From NCBI RefSeq assembly GCF_023078275.1, contig NC_062972.1:11530191-11594190 (forward strand): DNA of 64,000 nucleotides, in the 5' to 3' direction. Numbering within the stretch: the first letter of the stretch is position 1; the number at the start of each line of letters is the position of its first letter. This DNA is from Leguminivora glycinivorella. Taxonomy: Eukaryota; Arthropoda; Insecta; Lepidoptera; Tortricidae. The notes under the pieces are model-generated. The model was not told the origin of the DNA. It saw only the letters and a list, made by a program, of their open reading frames with translations, and ran no database searches. This document shows, piece after piece, positions 45,746-56,999 of the stretch. The translations under genes were made by a program, and so were the position numbers.

Positions 45746-47669
45746 AAACGCATTAGACAAAGACGCCTTTTAAAAGACTTTAGAGAATACTACACTCTCA
45801 AGGCATCACAAAAGCCATAATTGTTGATTAAGCTTACTAATCCAAAATCCATTCAAAGGTATTCTTACTCAGGTATTTAAATTTCCTGAAACAGTCTCGT
45901 TCTTAATAATCTAAAGAGTAAGAGACATTCCGACTGATTTTCATATTTTAATAAATAAATGACTTTAATCACTGCAGTTTGTAAATTTTTTCATAAATTT
46001 AGCAATCTAAATGCTTTCGCTTCATTTTTAACAAAAAAAGAAAGCGTTGTTTATTTCAAAACACGCAGTTTTCTATTGTGAAAAATCACGGCGAAAGAAA
46101 TTTAGGTTATTTTCTTTACTGAATATTGATCTTAAAGTAGCAGTCCATTTCTAGCCGCACGACTGCAGCTGCTTGTCAATTTCAATTGTTTCTTTAAACT
46201 TAAATCAAATTAAAATATGCATCTGGTGCCCCGATGAAAACGACTGACTTTAGCTCAAGCCACTAGAGCGCTTTAACTCGGAGGAGACTAGCTAACTTGT
46301 TTCACGGTACGTAACTACTACTTGAACTTTGTTAATGCAAGCTGTCAATAAATACTGTCTAATAGCCAAAGCGTACCGCTGCATCAATAATTACTTATCT
46401 ACTGCAAAGTGCTATAAATATTATTTTAATGGAGCTGCAGATATGTTCCAAATTGAAATTATTTTGCAGCTTACAAAGACGATTCGTTTAAAAAATAATA
46501 GATAAATTTTAGTCTCACGAAATTGGGTCTTGATGAAATCATATTTAAAAGAAACAGTGCTTATATTCAGTAAAGTTTATCTAACCCCCTTATTAAAAAA
46601 TAATTACTGAACTCATTCATTAGTTAAAAAGTGTTTTGTCCTTTTCTCACAAATACATAAGTCAACATGACAGATAACAAACGGTTATTAGCTACATTTA
46701 AAGCGTTTATGAATAACGCCATAGAAGTATAAATAAATTTTACCGAACTTTAATTTATAAACAATACGTTTGTTGTAAGTATTGGATAAACAGTCTCTTG
46801 TTACGCATGAGTAGATCTCTTGATACACGTGTCTCACGCAGTAAGTTCCACAGTGGGACAATGTAACAAGTACGAGTGTATCTGTGAATTGTTATTGTTC
46901 AACCCTTTCGTTCACCTGAACCGGCTTAGCGGCGAGGGCTTTCTGTGCACACACGCCCTGTCTCATTCACTCACTCTCGCATATATAACAAATTATGTAG
47001 GAGCCCGTAACGTTGTAAGTGAAACACAAGGGAACAAAATACCTTCAACCGTTCAATTCTCAAACAAAGGAAACGTAAGCTACTCTTTTAATATTGATGA
47101 CTATTTGTGGTCTCGCTTTTCTGATGTATTCTTGGATTTAAACAAACGAGACAAGATAAATTTGCCTAAGGGATTTTAAACGTTACGTGTCTTTTTGTAA
47201 AGATGATTATAAGCATCTTGCATCATTACGTTTGTATTGTGGATAGGTATAAAAATAGTCATTAGGAAATTAGTGAAATTGCATAACATGCACTATTTCC
47301 ATAAAGTGAGCAGTAGAAATTATAGTAAGCGTAACGGATATACGTTTTGTATTACTTACCTAGCTAGTTGTCTTGTGTTAGCTGCCATGTAAGTATAAAC
47401 TACTTCTAAGAAAGTAATAAATGGATTTACATTCCTTTCAGCAAATATTGCCTTTGAGTTAGTCTACATCTAAATGCCGAATTTAAAAGAGTCATTCATA
47501 ATTCCTAACTTTTCTCATAAATCCCGTGATACTTTTTGCAATATTTTAAATTACATTACGGTTTAAGAAATCACGAGTATACTTTTAGAGAGACAATTTT
47601 AATTAGGACTCTTTAAAATGACTCAACAATAAATTCCAATTTTTGAGTAGAAAAATACCTCACATTTTT
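45746..47669. other. Gene-poor; one unexplained 119-codon frame
   Basis: The + frame 46820-47179 begins 'MIHVSHAVSSTVGQCNKYEC' and ends 'RDKINLPKGF'. I recognise no domain, and the composition shifts along it. It may be chance or a decayed insertion. Nothing else is supported. Confidence 0.3.
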
Positions 47670-48236
47670 AGGGTTCCGTAGTCAACAAGGAACCCTTATA
47701 GTTTCGCCATGTCTGTCTGTTCGTCCGTCCGTCCGTCCGTCCGTCCGTCCGTCCATCCGTCCGTCCGTCCGCGGATAATCTCAGTAACCGTTAGCACTAG
47801 AAAGCTGAAATTTGGTACCAATATGTATATCAATCACGCCAACAAAGTGCAAAAATAAAAAATGGAAAAAAATGTTTTATTAGGGTACCCCCCCTACATG
47901 TAAAGTGGGGGCTGATATTTTTTTTCATTCCAACCCCAACGTGTGATATATTGTTGGATAGGTATTTAAAAATGAATAAGGGTTTACTAACAATGTTTTT
48001 TGATAATATTAATATTTTCGGAAATAATCGCTCCTAAAGGAAAAAAAGTGCGTCCCCCCCCTCTAACTTTTGAACCATATGTTTAAAAATTATGGAAAAA
48101 ATCTCAAAAGTAGAACTTTATAAAGACTTTCCAGGAAAATTGTTTTGAACTTGATAGGTTCAGTAGTTTTTGAGAAAAATACGGAAAACTACGGAACCCT
48201 ACACTGAGCGTGGCCCGACACGCTCTTGGCCGGTTT
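47670..48236 (+). repeat. Repeat family J ('AGGGTTCCGTAGTCAACAAG'), copy 1
   Basis: Starts 'TAGGGTTCCGTAGTCAACAA', includes a (CCGT)n microsatellite (47725-47770), 'GCTGAAATTTGGTACCAATA', and ends 'CTACGGAACCCTACACTGAG' + 'CGTGGCCCGACACGCTC' + 'TTGGCCGGTTTTTT'. The terminal 14 bp are inverted (AGGGTTCCGTAGT / ACTACGGAACCCT). An opposite-strand copy is at 50320-50873. Confidence 0.85.
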
Positions 48237-49096
48237 TTTAACCAATATGTAACGATTGGTATAATTTCAATTTCGTGATACGAGTACGCTAAATCCAATC
48301 AAACTCTTGGTCACTTTAGGTATTCATTTTCACTCTCACCACTGAGTCTAATGGCGTAATTCTCATAAAATACAAGTTCCTTAACCCGTAAACATTTTCG
48401 GTTTTATAACATAATTAAGCTTCAATTGAACCCCTTACAGATACATAAGGATATTTTTGAAACTTAAGATAAACGCGTAACTTACTTGTTCAAGAAGTTA
48501 CCAAGTGCCCCACATGACTGGATATTATTAATAATTGGATAATAATTGTACAGAAGGAGCGGCCCCTCTCATCCGGTCACGTCCCCAAAACTTCCGGCCA
48601 ACCATTAAATTAAGAGCAACTAAACTTCATTTATCTCGGCTTGTTACTTCTACGGGCGATAAGGTTCGGAAACACGGCTGAAAAGTTTCTCCAAGTTGCG
48701 GCTAACTTGCGCGAAAAGTTGCGAATCACGCCGATCGCTCGCAAATTTGTTACTCACTCAATATTTTAAATAGTCTACGTCACTTCTTATCTGAACAAGC
48801 TTCTTGATCAAAATCTCTTGAGTAGTTGAGTAAAATATTAAAACCTGTAGTTACGGGCTTTCCATTAACTACTTTTCCTCCGTTACTGTTGGTCTCATAA
48901 CGCTCCTACTTAATACCAGGCTATTTCGTTCGTTCTATCACTATTTCACATGAAGCGGGTTTTTAAATTACAGAGTAGATTGGAGCTAGGCGCGGGGTGT
49001 GTGCCCATAATTTGCAGATAAAGCACCGACTGTTGCTGAATACCTTTAGGGGTATTTAAGGAAGAATAAAGTTCTTTCATTGAGCAGAGAGATCGC
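48237..49096. other. Nothing recognised
   Basis: Non-coding DNA between two opposed family J copies. No supported exon. Confidence 0.35.
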
Positions 49097-49381
49097 GTGA
49101 TGGCTGGAGACGCAGCGGCAGCCGGCATTGGGCGGCGCCGCGCTGCGATACGCAAATATTTATTTCACCCCCGGCACAAGTCATTGCCTGAAAGCGTTGC
49201 CTTGTTGTACTGTCATTGTAAAGAGAAAATATTGCCTTCCCATATAATTCCCCGCGGAGTCACGGAAATTGTTTGCGATGCAACGCCCTTTGAAGGGTAT
49301 TGCCCTAATAAATTGAGATTAATCGTGACGGAATTGGTACGATCACGATATCCAGATGTATTATATGCTCGGCACTATTAA
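49097..49381 (+). CDS. Unrecognised 94-codon ORF, doubtful
   Basis: Opens 'MMAGDAAAAGIGRRRAAIRK' and ends at a TAA after 'YPDVLYARHY' (the listed first Met is a GTG; the true ATG is at 49100). It is GC-richer at its start than the surroundings, contains 'CHCKEKILPSHIIPRG', and has no known domain. It lies between the inverted family J copies. It may be a host microexon region, a decayed insertion or chance. Confidence 0.2.
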   Translation: MMAGDAAAAGIGRRRAAIRKYLFHPRHKSLPESVALLYCHCKEKILPSHIIPRGVTEIVCDATPFEGYCPNKLRLIVTELVRSRYPDVLYARHY

Positions 49382-50164
49382 TCAATCATGTCTCCAGTCA
49401 AGAGTTTGTAGTTAGGTGCTGCCTAAATATGATTTAAATATTTTAATTATTTAAAATTCTTAGGTAAAATGGTATTTTATTGATTGCACATACTTTTATC
49501 GTAGACGGAGTACCTTGATTTATGTTTTTACTTACCTAAGTAGGCTATAATTAAAATAAAATTGTTAGTACGACTTAGGTATTCGTGTATAATTAAAATT
49601 TAAAACCTGAACTCAGACGAAATTAGGGGTATATCAATGCAGTAGTCAACAATGCAGTAATCAACCGCAGGTAGTATGTCAATGCATACTACCTGCGGTT
49701 CAGGTTATTTACGGGTAAGCGTGTAAAATGTTTATTATAAATACAACCTATATCTAGGAAGACCAGTAAATACTTATAAATGGATAACGGTCATCCATCA
49801 ATTTACAAAAATGTGCTAAAAAGTGCTCACAATATATGTATATTGGTATATTGATACAAAAATTAACAAGTAAAATGAAAATTATGATAATGATCGAAAC
49901 ATAATTACTTTCAGGAATATAACACCACATTTATTCAGAGGTTCACGTGCAGTATTGATGCCATTTTCTTACTTTTTTCTCGAGGGACTTAGATACCGCT
50001 TCGCTTTAAAGTTGATGTGTTATTTTTTTCGTGTTTTTATTCATCTTTTTTATGTTTGATGCTGTTGTATGTATAATGTGTATACAAAGGAAACCGTATC
50101 CGATTAACTAAGCATAAAGACTTTCTAGTACTTATAACACTTTAAGTTCTCGCGCTTTGTACAC
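49382..50164. other. No gene; one perfect 16-bp hairpin
   Basis: AACCGCAGGTAGTATG (49663-49678) and CATACTACCTGCGGTT (49685-49700) form a perfect stem with a 6-nt loop. The rest is AT-rich. Confidence 0.5.
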
Positions 50165-50925
50165 ATATTTAAAGTCACACACAGGTCGAACGCGATTAAT
50201 TAACATAACGCGATTAATATCGGGTGGTTTTGTGTTGTTTACATCTCCGGTGACACTTTGCTGGGACGTCAGTCTTCCGCGACCACGGCCAGTGCAACCT
50301 GGCCGAAACGTTGGGAAAAAAACCGGCCAAGAGCGTGTCGGGCCACGCTCAGTGTAGGGTTCCGTAGTTTTCAGTATTTTTCTCAAAAACTACTGAACCT
50401 ATCAAGTTCAAAACAATTTTCCTAGAAAGTATTTATAAAGTTCTACTTTTGTGATTTTTTTCATATTTTTTAAACATATGGTTCAAAAGTTAGAGGGGGG
50501 GGGACGCACTTTTTTTTCCTTTAGGAGCGATTATTTCCGAAAATATTAATATTATCAAAAAACGATCTTAGAAAACCCATATTCATTTTTAAATACCTAT
50601 CCAACAATATATCACACGTTGGGGTTGGAATGAAAAAAAATATCAGCCCCCACTTTACATGTAGGGGAGGTACCCTAATAAAACATTTTTTTCCATTTTT
50701 TATTTTTGCACTTTGTCGGCGTGATTGATATACATATTGGTACCAAATTTCAGCTTTCTAGTGCTAACGGTTTCTGAGATTATCCGCGGACGGACGGACG
50801 GACGGACGGACGGACGGACAGACAGACATGGCGAAACTATAAGGGTTCCTAGTTGACTACGGAACCCTAAAAAGGTAAAAATAATGTTAATTAATCGCGT
50901 TCGACCTGTGTGTGACTTTAAATAT
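50165..50925. mobile_element. Element with 42-bp perfect inverted ends enclosing family J copy 2
   Basis: 'ATATTTAAAGTCACACACAG' + 'GTCGAACGCGATTAATTAACAT' (50165-50206) is exactly inverted at 50884-50925. Between them lie 'GCAACCTGGCCGAAACGTTG' (a retroelement-end motif, about 50295-50315) and the family J repeat. Penelope-like elements can have inverted ends of this kind, but no enzyme-coding part is present. Confidence 0.7.
50320..50873 (-). repeat. Family J, copy 2, nested
   Basis: Reverse complement of 47670-48236, from 'ACCGGCCAAGAGCGTGTC' to 'GACTACGGAACCCTAA', including the (GGAC)n microsatellite near 50787-50820. Confidence 0.85.
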
Positions 50926-52999
50926 TTCTAGTACTTTCTACTTTTTCTCATTAAGCACAAGATTCTAATTTATAATTCTATGTTGCTGACACTATTACAT
51001 TTCAGATTATTTCATTTACATACTCGAGGTTGAACTAATGCTAATTGGCCACTTGATACGAAAAACAACTATACACATGTGTTGCATACGAGTAAATAAG
51101 TATTTCTGAAGTAAACAAACAATTAAATTTACCATTAACTATGGCGTTACTACCACACTACTGCGCAAAGTAATACTTTACGTGCCTATGTCGAAACATT
51201 ACACGGTCACGTGTACTGTAAAACGTTACAAAATGCACGTGCGATGAGGTAATTGGCAACTCGTGGCGATTTAAAACACTCCCTTCGATCGCATTTTCAT
51301 TTATCGCCATTCATTTCGAACTTCCTCTATTCCGCACTTTTATCTAGTAAGCACTATTTTAGGTATATGGTAATTTTTTTCAACTTTGATGTAGTAGTAT
51401 TATGATCACGTAACCAATACGAAACTCATGGACGCCCATATTTGGATAATATCCCAAATTGAAAACTGAATCCTCGCCAAACTGCAAACCTTTGCGAATA
51501 CACAACTAGATCGCGCCTATATTAAGACCCGTTTCACCGTACGCCTAGCATTTAAATAACAGTGTGTATGTACTTATAGTGGCAGAATTCGTTCGTAATC
51601 GTTCGTTCGAATTCGAATATAGTAAAGATTTAATTGATCTAACCGATTACACTTAAATAACGTAGGTATGTATTTCAATCTGTTTTCAAATTGTTCTGCT
51701 TTAGGGCCGAACATTTATTTGTCCAATTTTCACTTGACAACCAACATTACGCCAAAATGTATTTTGACAACCAACTTTCGACAAAATCTCATTTTGTTTT
51801 CCGTTGTTTGCTGCAATTTTAAAATTTAAATCAGTTCTGGCGAATTTTTGAGAGTTCAACGAATAATTTATTTGTTGATCAGATAGGTACTGAAGATTTC
51901 ACAAAATGACAAATTAAGTTATTAGCTAAAATGTTTTATGCTATGCTGGCGAGACAGGTCTACAACCACAGTATCTAATACATACAAATACAAGTATTGC
52001 AAGTATCCAAAAATCGTAGCAGCATATACGTATAACTGCTACCTTCATTACTTGACAAACAATATTCTAAGTAATAAATGTGTTATGACATGGTTGGCCG
52101 GACATGGTTTAAGCACCGACGTAAAACTTTTTAAACTTTCTTTTATAGACGCTAAGGAGAGGTAATATTCTGATATAAATTGTCCCAAGAGGTTTTAAGA
52201 ATAAACGATAAAGATCATCTTTGTAGCTTCCTCCTGTATTATAAATCATTCACTTGTGTGGGTTTAAAAGTTGTTACCAAATTTATTAGCTTCCCGGCTA
52301 TCTCAATATTATGCCGTTTTTATACGCGCGCGGTAACTTTATATCCAACAAAACCATTGTTCCGACCGTAAAACAAACGACTATCAGAACAATTTATTTC
52401 GTCTAATGGGTAGAATTATTACCATCGGTATCGATTCTCTGTAAACCTAAGGATTATGCCGTAAAGACTTATTTAGCTCAACTACCCCACACACATGCAC
52501 AATTTGATTACATTATGCGACAATAAAATTTTAGTGCAAAGAGGAGGCATCGCAGCAGAGGCTACTAAACCGTTAGCCTTTATTACACCTTTAGTAAATT
52601 GACTTCTCGGAATACAGAGAAAAACGTTCATTACGGCACCCCTGGGTCCGTTCACTTGGATATTGCGACCCGCAAGCAAATTTGCTTTAGGCACAATAAA
52701 TGCTTAGGATTGTACGTGCGTGAGCGCGATACACGTCAGCAATAACGTTCTCTGGCCGTGCGGTGCCGGGTATATTGGCCTCTGTACCCTTCGCTTGTTA
52801 AACACAGGCGAGTCAAAAAAGCCAAAGCGCATATAAGAAAAGATTCATTTTATTTAGTTGTTATTTACCTTGTACCTATACTCTAAACTTGATCCTGTTG
52901 CTTTTGGTGAATTCGATTCTGCTTGAAACTAACGTTCGAATATCAACGAGAATAGCAGCTCAGGGTACGTAGCCACATGCACAAACCCTTATGATAATA
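50926..52999. other. No gene supported
   Basis: Two imperfect repeats of TTGACAACCAAC lie at about 51735-51775. Frames of 60-75 codons (51938-52165, 52180-52371, 52482-52694) carry no family signature. Confidence 0.35.
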
Positions 53000-53118
53000 T
53001 CGTTATCGTAGCTAACAATCTCTATCGCTCTTCCGTATTGACGTGACAGAGCAAGACTGCGTTTCGAGCGTCTAGCGCCAACGATTGTCATTTCGGCTAG
53101 GCTGGCAGGCCCTCTCAG
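53000..53118 (+). repeat. Family G repeat, copy 3
   Basis: 'TATCGTAGCTAACAATCTCT', 'TATTGACGTGACAGAGCAAG' and 'AACGATTGTCATTTCGGCTA'. It is directly followed by the related-looking MITE at 53119. Confidence 0.65.
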
Positions 53119-53273
53119 GGTACGTAGCCGAATGGCACCAACGCTCACGAAACGAAACGCTCGCTCATATCGATCTCTATCGCTCTTGCGTATTGGCGCG
53201 ACAGAGCCAGACTACCTTTCACGGCGTTTCGTTTTCGTTTCGCGTAGGAGAAATGCCATTCGGCTACGGCACC
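53119..53273. mobile_element. MITE family H, copy 1 (155 bp)
   Basis: TIRs GGTACGTAGCCGAATGGCA and TGCCATTCGGCTACGGCACC. The interior shares 'CTCTATCGCTCTTGCGTATT' and 'GGCGCGACAGAGCCAGACTA' with copy 2 at 56360-56525. Overlapping frames here are shadows. Confidence 0.85.
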
Positions 53274-54342
53274 AGAGGAGCGACCACTTCGATTATTCCA
53301 GGCAGACCAAACTAAATGTACGATTTGGATATTTTAAGCCATGACCTACTGTGTCTCGAGGTATTCCGTGTGGAAAAAGGTAATTCCTATTTTTTTGTCC
53401 AATTTTCAGTAAAACAGGTTTGTGTGAATCTGAATCGGTTATCACGCAGGTTGTACAATATTTATAAATTGTATAATACATGTGTTCCGAAATTCACAGC
53501 ACAATATTTTAATAACTTCTAAGTAACGACATATGTAGGTTGTGTCAAGTATTGAATTGCAGTGAGTTCAGTCACCAGTTTTTTTTTTTGAAAAAAAGTC
53601 AAATTTTTAGAAATATTTAAATATTTAGAAATATTCGAGAACATGACACTGTTTCCCACAGTGGGTACGAGTCTCTTTCCACGCTCAATGTAAGGTTCCG
53701 GGGTTGCCCCTCAGCATATCAGATAGCAGTGATTTTGGCTGCGATCGGCGGTTTGATTGTTACGCAGCAAATTAAGGAATGTGCACGTAACTCCAACATG
53801 GCCAAAATATTTTTATTTGTAATCTTTATTACTAAAATACATACGTTTACAAAATACTTTTGAAATTTAGCGTAATTTAATAGTGATATTGAATTTTCAA
53901 AAAGTGTTTTTTTTTTAAATTCCTGCACAAATTCTCAAACCGCAATGTGACGCCATGTTACACTTGACATCTGTAAGTGGTAGCGAGAAAGAGTCATTCT
54001 TTTCTCGCTATAACTCGTGTGTACGGCCAGACGTAGACGTGAGACGTCAGATTACACTCGATCGAGCGCGCCAAAATGGCCGCGTTTAAATTGCCCGTAA
54101 ATGATAGTGAATGTACTTGATTTTTGACAACTCTAAATTGACGAAAAGGATATAAGAAAAGGACGAAATGTTTGGACCCTAAACTGCTGTCTAACTTCGG
54201 TTTTGTAGGAAGTGGCTTTTCTCTAGGGTGCGTAAGTATAAGTACTATTATTTATTCTGTAACAGCTAACAGTGTGGTCTTTAAATCTCCACAGCCTTGT
54301 TAAACTATAACAGTATTTACCTGGCAGTTTCCTCGCAACATC
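53274..54342. other. No gene; one small hairpin
   Basis: TAGCGAGAAA (53981-53990) and TTTCTCGCTA (54001-54010) are inverted around a 10-nt spacer. No exon or transposon recognised. Confidence 0.4.
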
Positions 54343-54412
54343 CATACTAATATTATAAATGGGAAAGTGTGTGTGTCTGTTTGTTTGTCCGTCCTTCACG
54401 ACAAAACGGAGC
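54343..54412 (-). repeat. Family C fragment
   Basis: 'CCATACTAATATTATAAATG' and 'GTTTGTTTGTCCGTCCTTCA' are the reverse complement of the 3' part of family C (10748-10927). Confidence 0.75.
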
Positions 54413-54598
54413 TAATTTAAGTTCGTATAGGGCACATATATAGGTTTTATTATCCGTTAAAATACTCAGACCATGCTCAGACCAATTTCATTGCAATCTG
54501 ACTGATATATCTATGTAACATACATAATTATAGTGAACCTCCATAGAAGAAGATTAGGGTTTTGATTCTAAAGTCGTAGGTTCGATCACTGGTCCTTA

Positions 54599-55042
54599 CA
54601 CTCTAAAAAATGAAGACCAACTAAGAGCAGTTTTCTCTTAGTTGACGTGAAGTTAATCACTACAATTACGATCTTATATAATTCAAATAAAGCTGATTAC
54701 TAAAAACAACAAGGAAATGTATGATTGAACTAATAACTTAGGTGTTTTGTTATTCCTAACCATTGTACGCATTGATTCAATTATTAACTTGTTAGGCATA
54801 ACTATGTAACATAGGTTGATTCAATCCTTAGTTGAACTTACTAAGGTAATTTAGTTCGCATAATTATTTTTCATGGAAGTATTGAACAAGATCTTAATCG
54901 GCTCAGTTACGTTACAAAAGTAAGAGCAATCAAAATTACCTTATTTGATTTGTCTAAGATCTTATCAGGCTCGTATGGAATCAAGATGCTTGACTACGAC
55001 TATCAAAATATTGATAGGAGCAACCAAATTTTTTTTAGAGTG
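54599..55042. mobile_element. 444-bp MITE, CACTCTAAAAAA termini, TA duplication
   Basis: CACTCTAAAAAA at the left and TTTTTTTTAGAGTG at the right, with TA on both sides (54597-54598 and 55043-55044). Just inside the left end, CAACTAAGAG / CTCTTAGTTG form a hairpin. It sits at the 3' side of a tRNA-like B box ('TAGGTTCGATCACTGG', 54578-54593). TA target fits Tc1/mariner-type mobilisation. Confidence 0.8.
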
Positions 55043-55044
55043 TA

Positions 55045-56172
55045 GCCACTCGTTCCAATAAGTTTCGACATTGTGAAGAAACTCGATTACTCGCAACAAA
55101 ATTGTCATGGCCTAATAACTCGTAGATGCAAACTGAAAGTTAAAAGGTCAAATAGCAGTTGCTTTGGTGGAGGCGCGAGGCTAGGAGTTTATAGGCCAAT
55201 TTTTGGTCTTATGCTCTTAAAAGCTAAAGTCTGGATTCTTAGAAGTATCACGAGAAAAGTGCTTAGATGTGGTTCAAATATAAGGCCGAGTCGTAAAGTT
55301 GGCCAAGTCAGCAAAATACCCTCGAGGACCATATAAAACTGTACATTGTAGGTATTTCATTAATACAGCACGGTCGCCTAAGCAAACTCTGTTCGTATAA
55401 TGTGAAAATAAATACAAAGCCGACTTAATTGAAAATAAATGTAAGCTGATAAAAAAATATCAGCTTAACAAATCCCCGATCTATTCAGAATCGTTTATTT
55501 TCTCGCTAAAAAGCATAATATATTTGTTATCGTATCGGCTTTTGTTATAGCAGCCTGTTAGTGATTTCACAGTTAAATTGAATGTAAATATTTCTTCAGT
55601 TTGTAATTAGCAGGCAAACAGAGATCGGACCGTTTGCGATTTATTGTCCTAATTTTGTTGCCAGGCTAATAAACCGTATTTAAAACATTTGAAATCAGGT
55701 CATTTTAGGCTTTGTTACCCTTCATTTGTTATACCCGCTATCATTCTTCTGTCCAATTTCTGTCTATCTGCCAGCGAAATATTGGAGTAATAGTAGTAAT
55801 ATAAGCAGTAGGTACTCGCCTTTATCAAATGAATGGCATCTTCATACCAACAGAATGTAGTTATTACTATTCTTGCTGTACATAAGTTATTTACCTGTTC
55901 TTAACGAACTTTTTGATATTGAGAGAAAATAAGGACTAGGTAAGTTTGAATGTAAAATCGATCATCCCTTATCCGCTTAACTTGTTTCTCTGAAACAGAA
56001 GGGATTTTTATGTTTGTGTGTCATGCTTGTAATAACCTATTACTCCCACTGATTTCATACGAAATGTATACTAGCATAGTCCCTCAATTAATGAAATGTA
56101 GGAGCATTCATTCTCTTACTTGTCGCACAATCTTTTTCAGAGAACTCAGTAATCTTTTTGTTATTGTTACAG
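55045..56172. other. Intergenic or intronic DNA upstream of the Ig-gene exon
   Basis: The 87-codon frame at 55073-55336 has no signature. 'AAGCTGATA' / 'TATCAGCTT' form a short hairpin at 55442-55465. The last ~25 bp before 56173 is a pyrimidine-rich splice-acceptor tract ('CTTTTTGTTATTGTTACAG' ends at 56172). Confidence 0.5.
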
Positions 56173-56270
56173 AGGTCCCCCGCTTTGAAGATAGCCTGAA
56201 CAACTTGACCGTGTCATTAGGAAGAGAGGCGGTCTTCACTTGTGTCGTCAATGACCTTGGATCTTACAGG
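56173..56270 (+). CDS. DIP/lachesin-like Ig protein, exon A (start of Ig1)
   Basis: The exon runs from the acceptor TTGTTACAG (ends 56172) to the donor GTGTGT (56271). It starts in codon phase 2 and encodes 'EVPRFEDSLNNLTVSLGREA' then 'VFTCVVNDLGSYR'. The pattern 'NLTV..GR...F.CVV..LG.YR' is the A-C strand part of Ig1 in insect DIP and lachesin-like proteins; Cys in 'FTC' is the first disulfide partner, and NLT is a possible N-glycosylation site. These proteins are neuronal surface receptors that bind Dpr proteins to guide synaptic partner choice. The exon ends in phase 0, matching the next exon. The upstream exon with the signal peptide is not recognised. Which DIP paralogue this is cannot be told. 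Confidence 0.9.
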
Positions 56271-56359
56271 GTGTGTATTTCGTTTGAGTGTTATTTAATA
56301 TTGTGTTTGATTATGATAAGATTATTGTGTTCGATTGTAACATTTTGTAAATATATCTG

Positions 56360-56525
56360 GGTACGTAGCCGAATGGCACAAACGCTCACGAAATGCTCAC
56401 GAAACGAAACGCTCGTAGATATCTATCTCTATCGCTCTTGCATATTGGCGCGACAGAGCCAGACTACCTTTCGCGGCGTTTCGTTTTCGTTTCGCGTCGC
56501 AGAAATGCCATTCGGCTACGGCACC
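56360..56525. mobile_element. MITE family H, copy 2, in intron
   Basis: TIRs GGTACGTAGCCGAATGGCA / TGCCATTCGGCTACGGCACC; 166 bp, with a short duplication 'GCTCACGAAA' relative to 53119-53273. It lies 90 bp after exon A, on which it continues a long but meaningless frame. Confidence 0.85.
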
Positions 56526-56828
56526 TGGAATGAAAATGTTTGGAAGACTATCATAGCAACGTTGTAGGTAAAATTAACTTAGACAATTTCATCATGCACA
56601 TTTAGTTTATTATATGTAGCTAAATACTTATACCGATGTCGTAAATTACAGTTAGACGCCTACAGTACCTTCTTCTAGTGCTTAATTTATTAGTACCAAC
56701 TCTACTGGAAAAGTTCACTTTAATTCATTTACGTAACCAAACTAAGCCACAATTGTTTACCCCGTTATCTGGAATTCAATCTCAACCTTGACGTGAATAA
56801 GGCAATGACGCGCCTAAGTAGGCCACTT

Positions 56829-56995
56829 GTGGGATTTCAATAAAGCTTAGATTGGTCGCATATTAACAAGGCTGGCTGAAGGTGGCGTGGACACGAAGGC
56901 GATCCTGACCATAGGATTAAACCATGCTGACGATAGGATTAAACCATATTGCTGTGAACCACAGATTTAATAAAGCTTCGGTTGGTCGCAATATT
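56829..56995 (+). pseudogene. Heavily decayed partial copy of exon B (copy P1) with repeated flank
   Basis: From 56882 'GTGGCGTGG' + 'ACACGAAGGCGATCCTGAC' and, after an internal duplication of ATAGGATTAAACCAT, 'GCTGTGAACCACAG' (to 56974) match exon B with a ~9-bp deletion. It is preceded by 'AAG' like the true acceptor. The flank 'AATAAAGCTTNNGTTGGTCGCA' occurs both before (about 56838) and after (about 56976) it, suggesting a ~130-bp unit that was once tandem. Confidence 0.7.
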
Positions 56996-56999
56996 TACC

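Noticed and set aside
56010..56567. 185-codon + strand frame as a single protein
   Set aside because: Only 56173-56270 is exon; the rest is intron before it, intron after it and the family H MITE. The splice sites and family alignment show the join is fortuitous.
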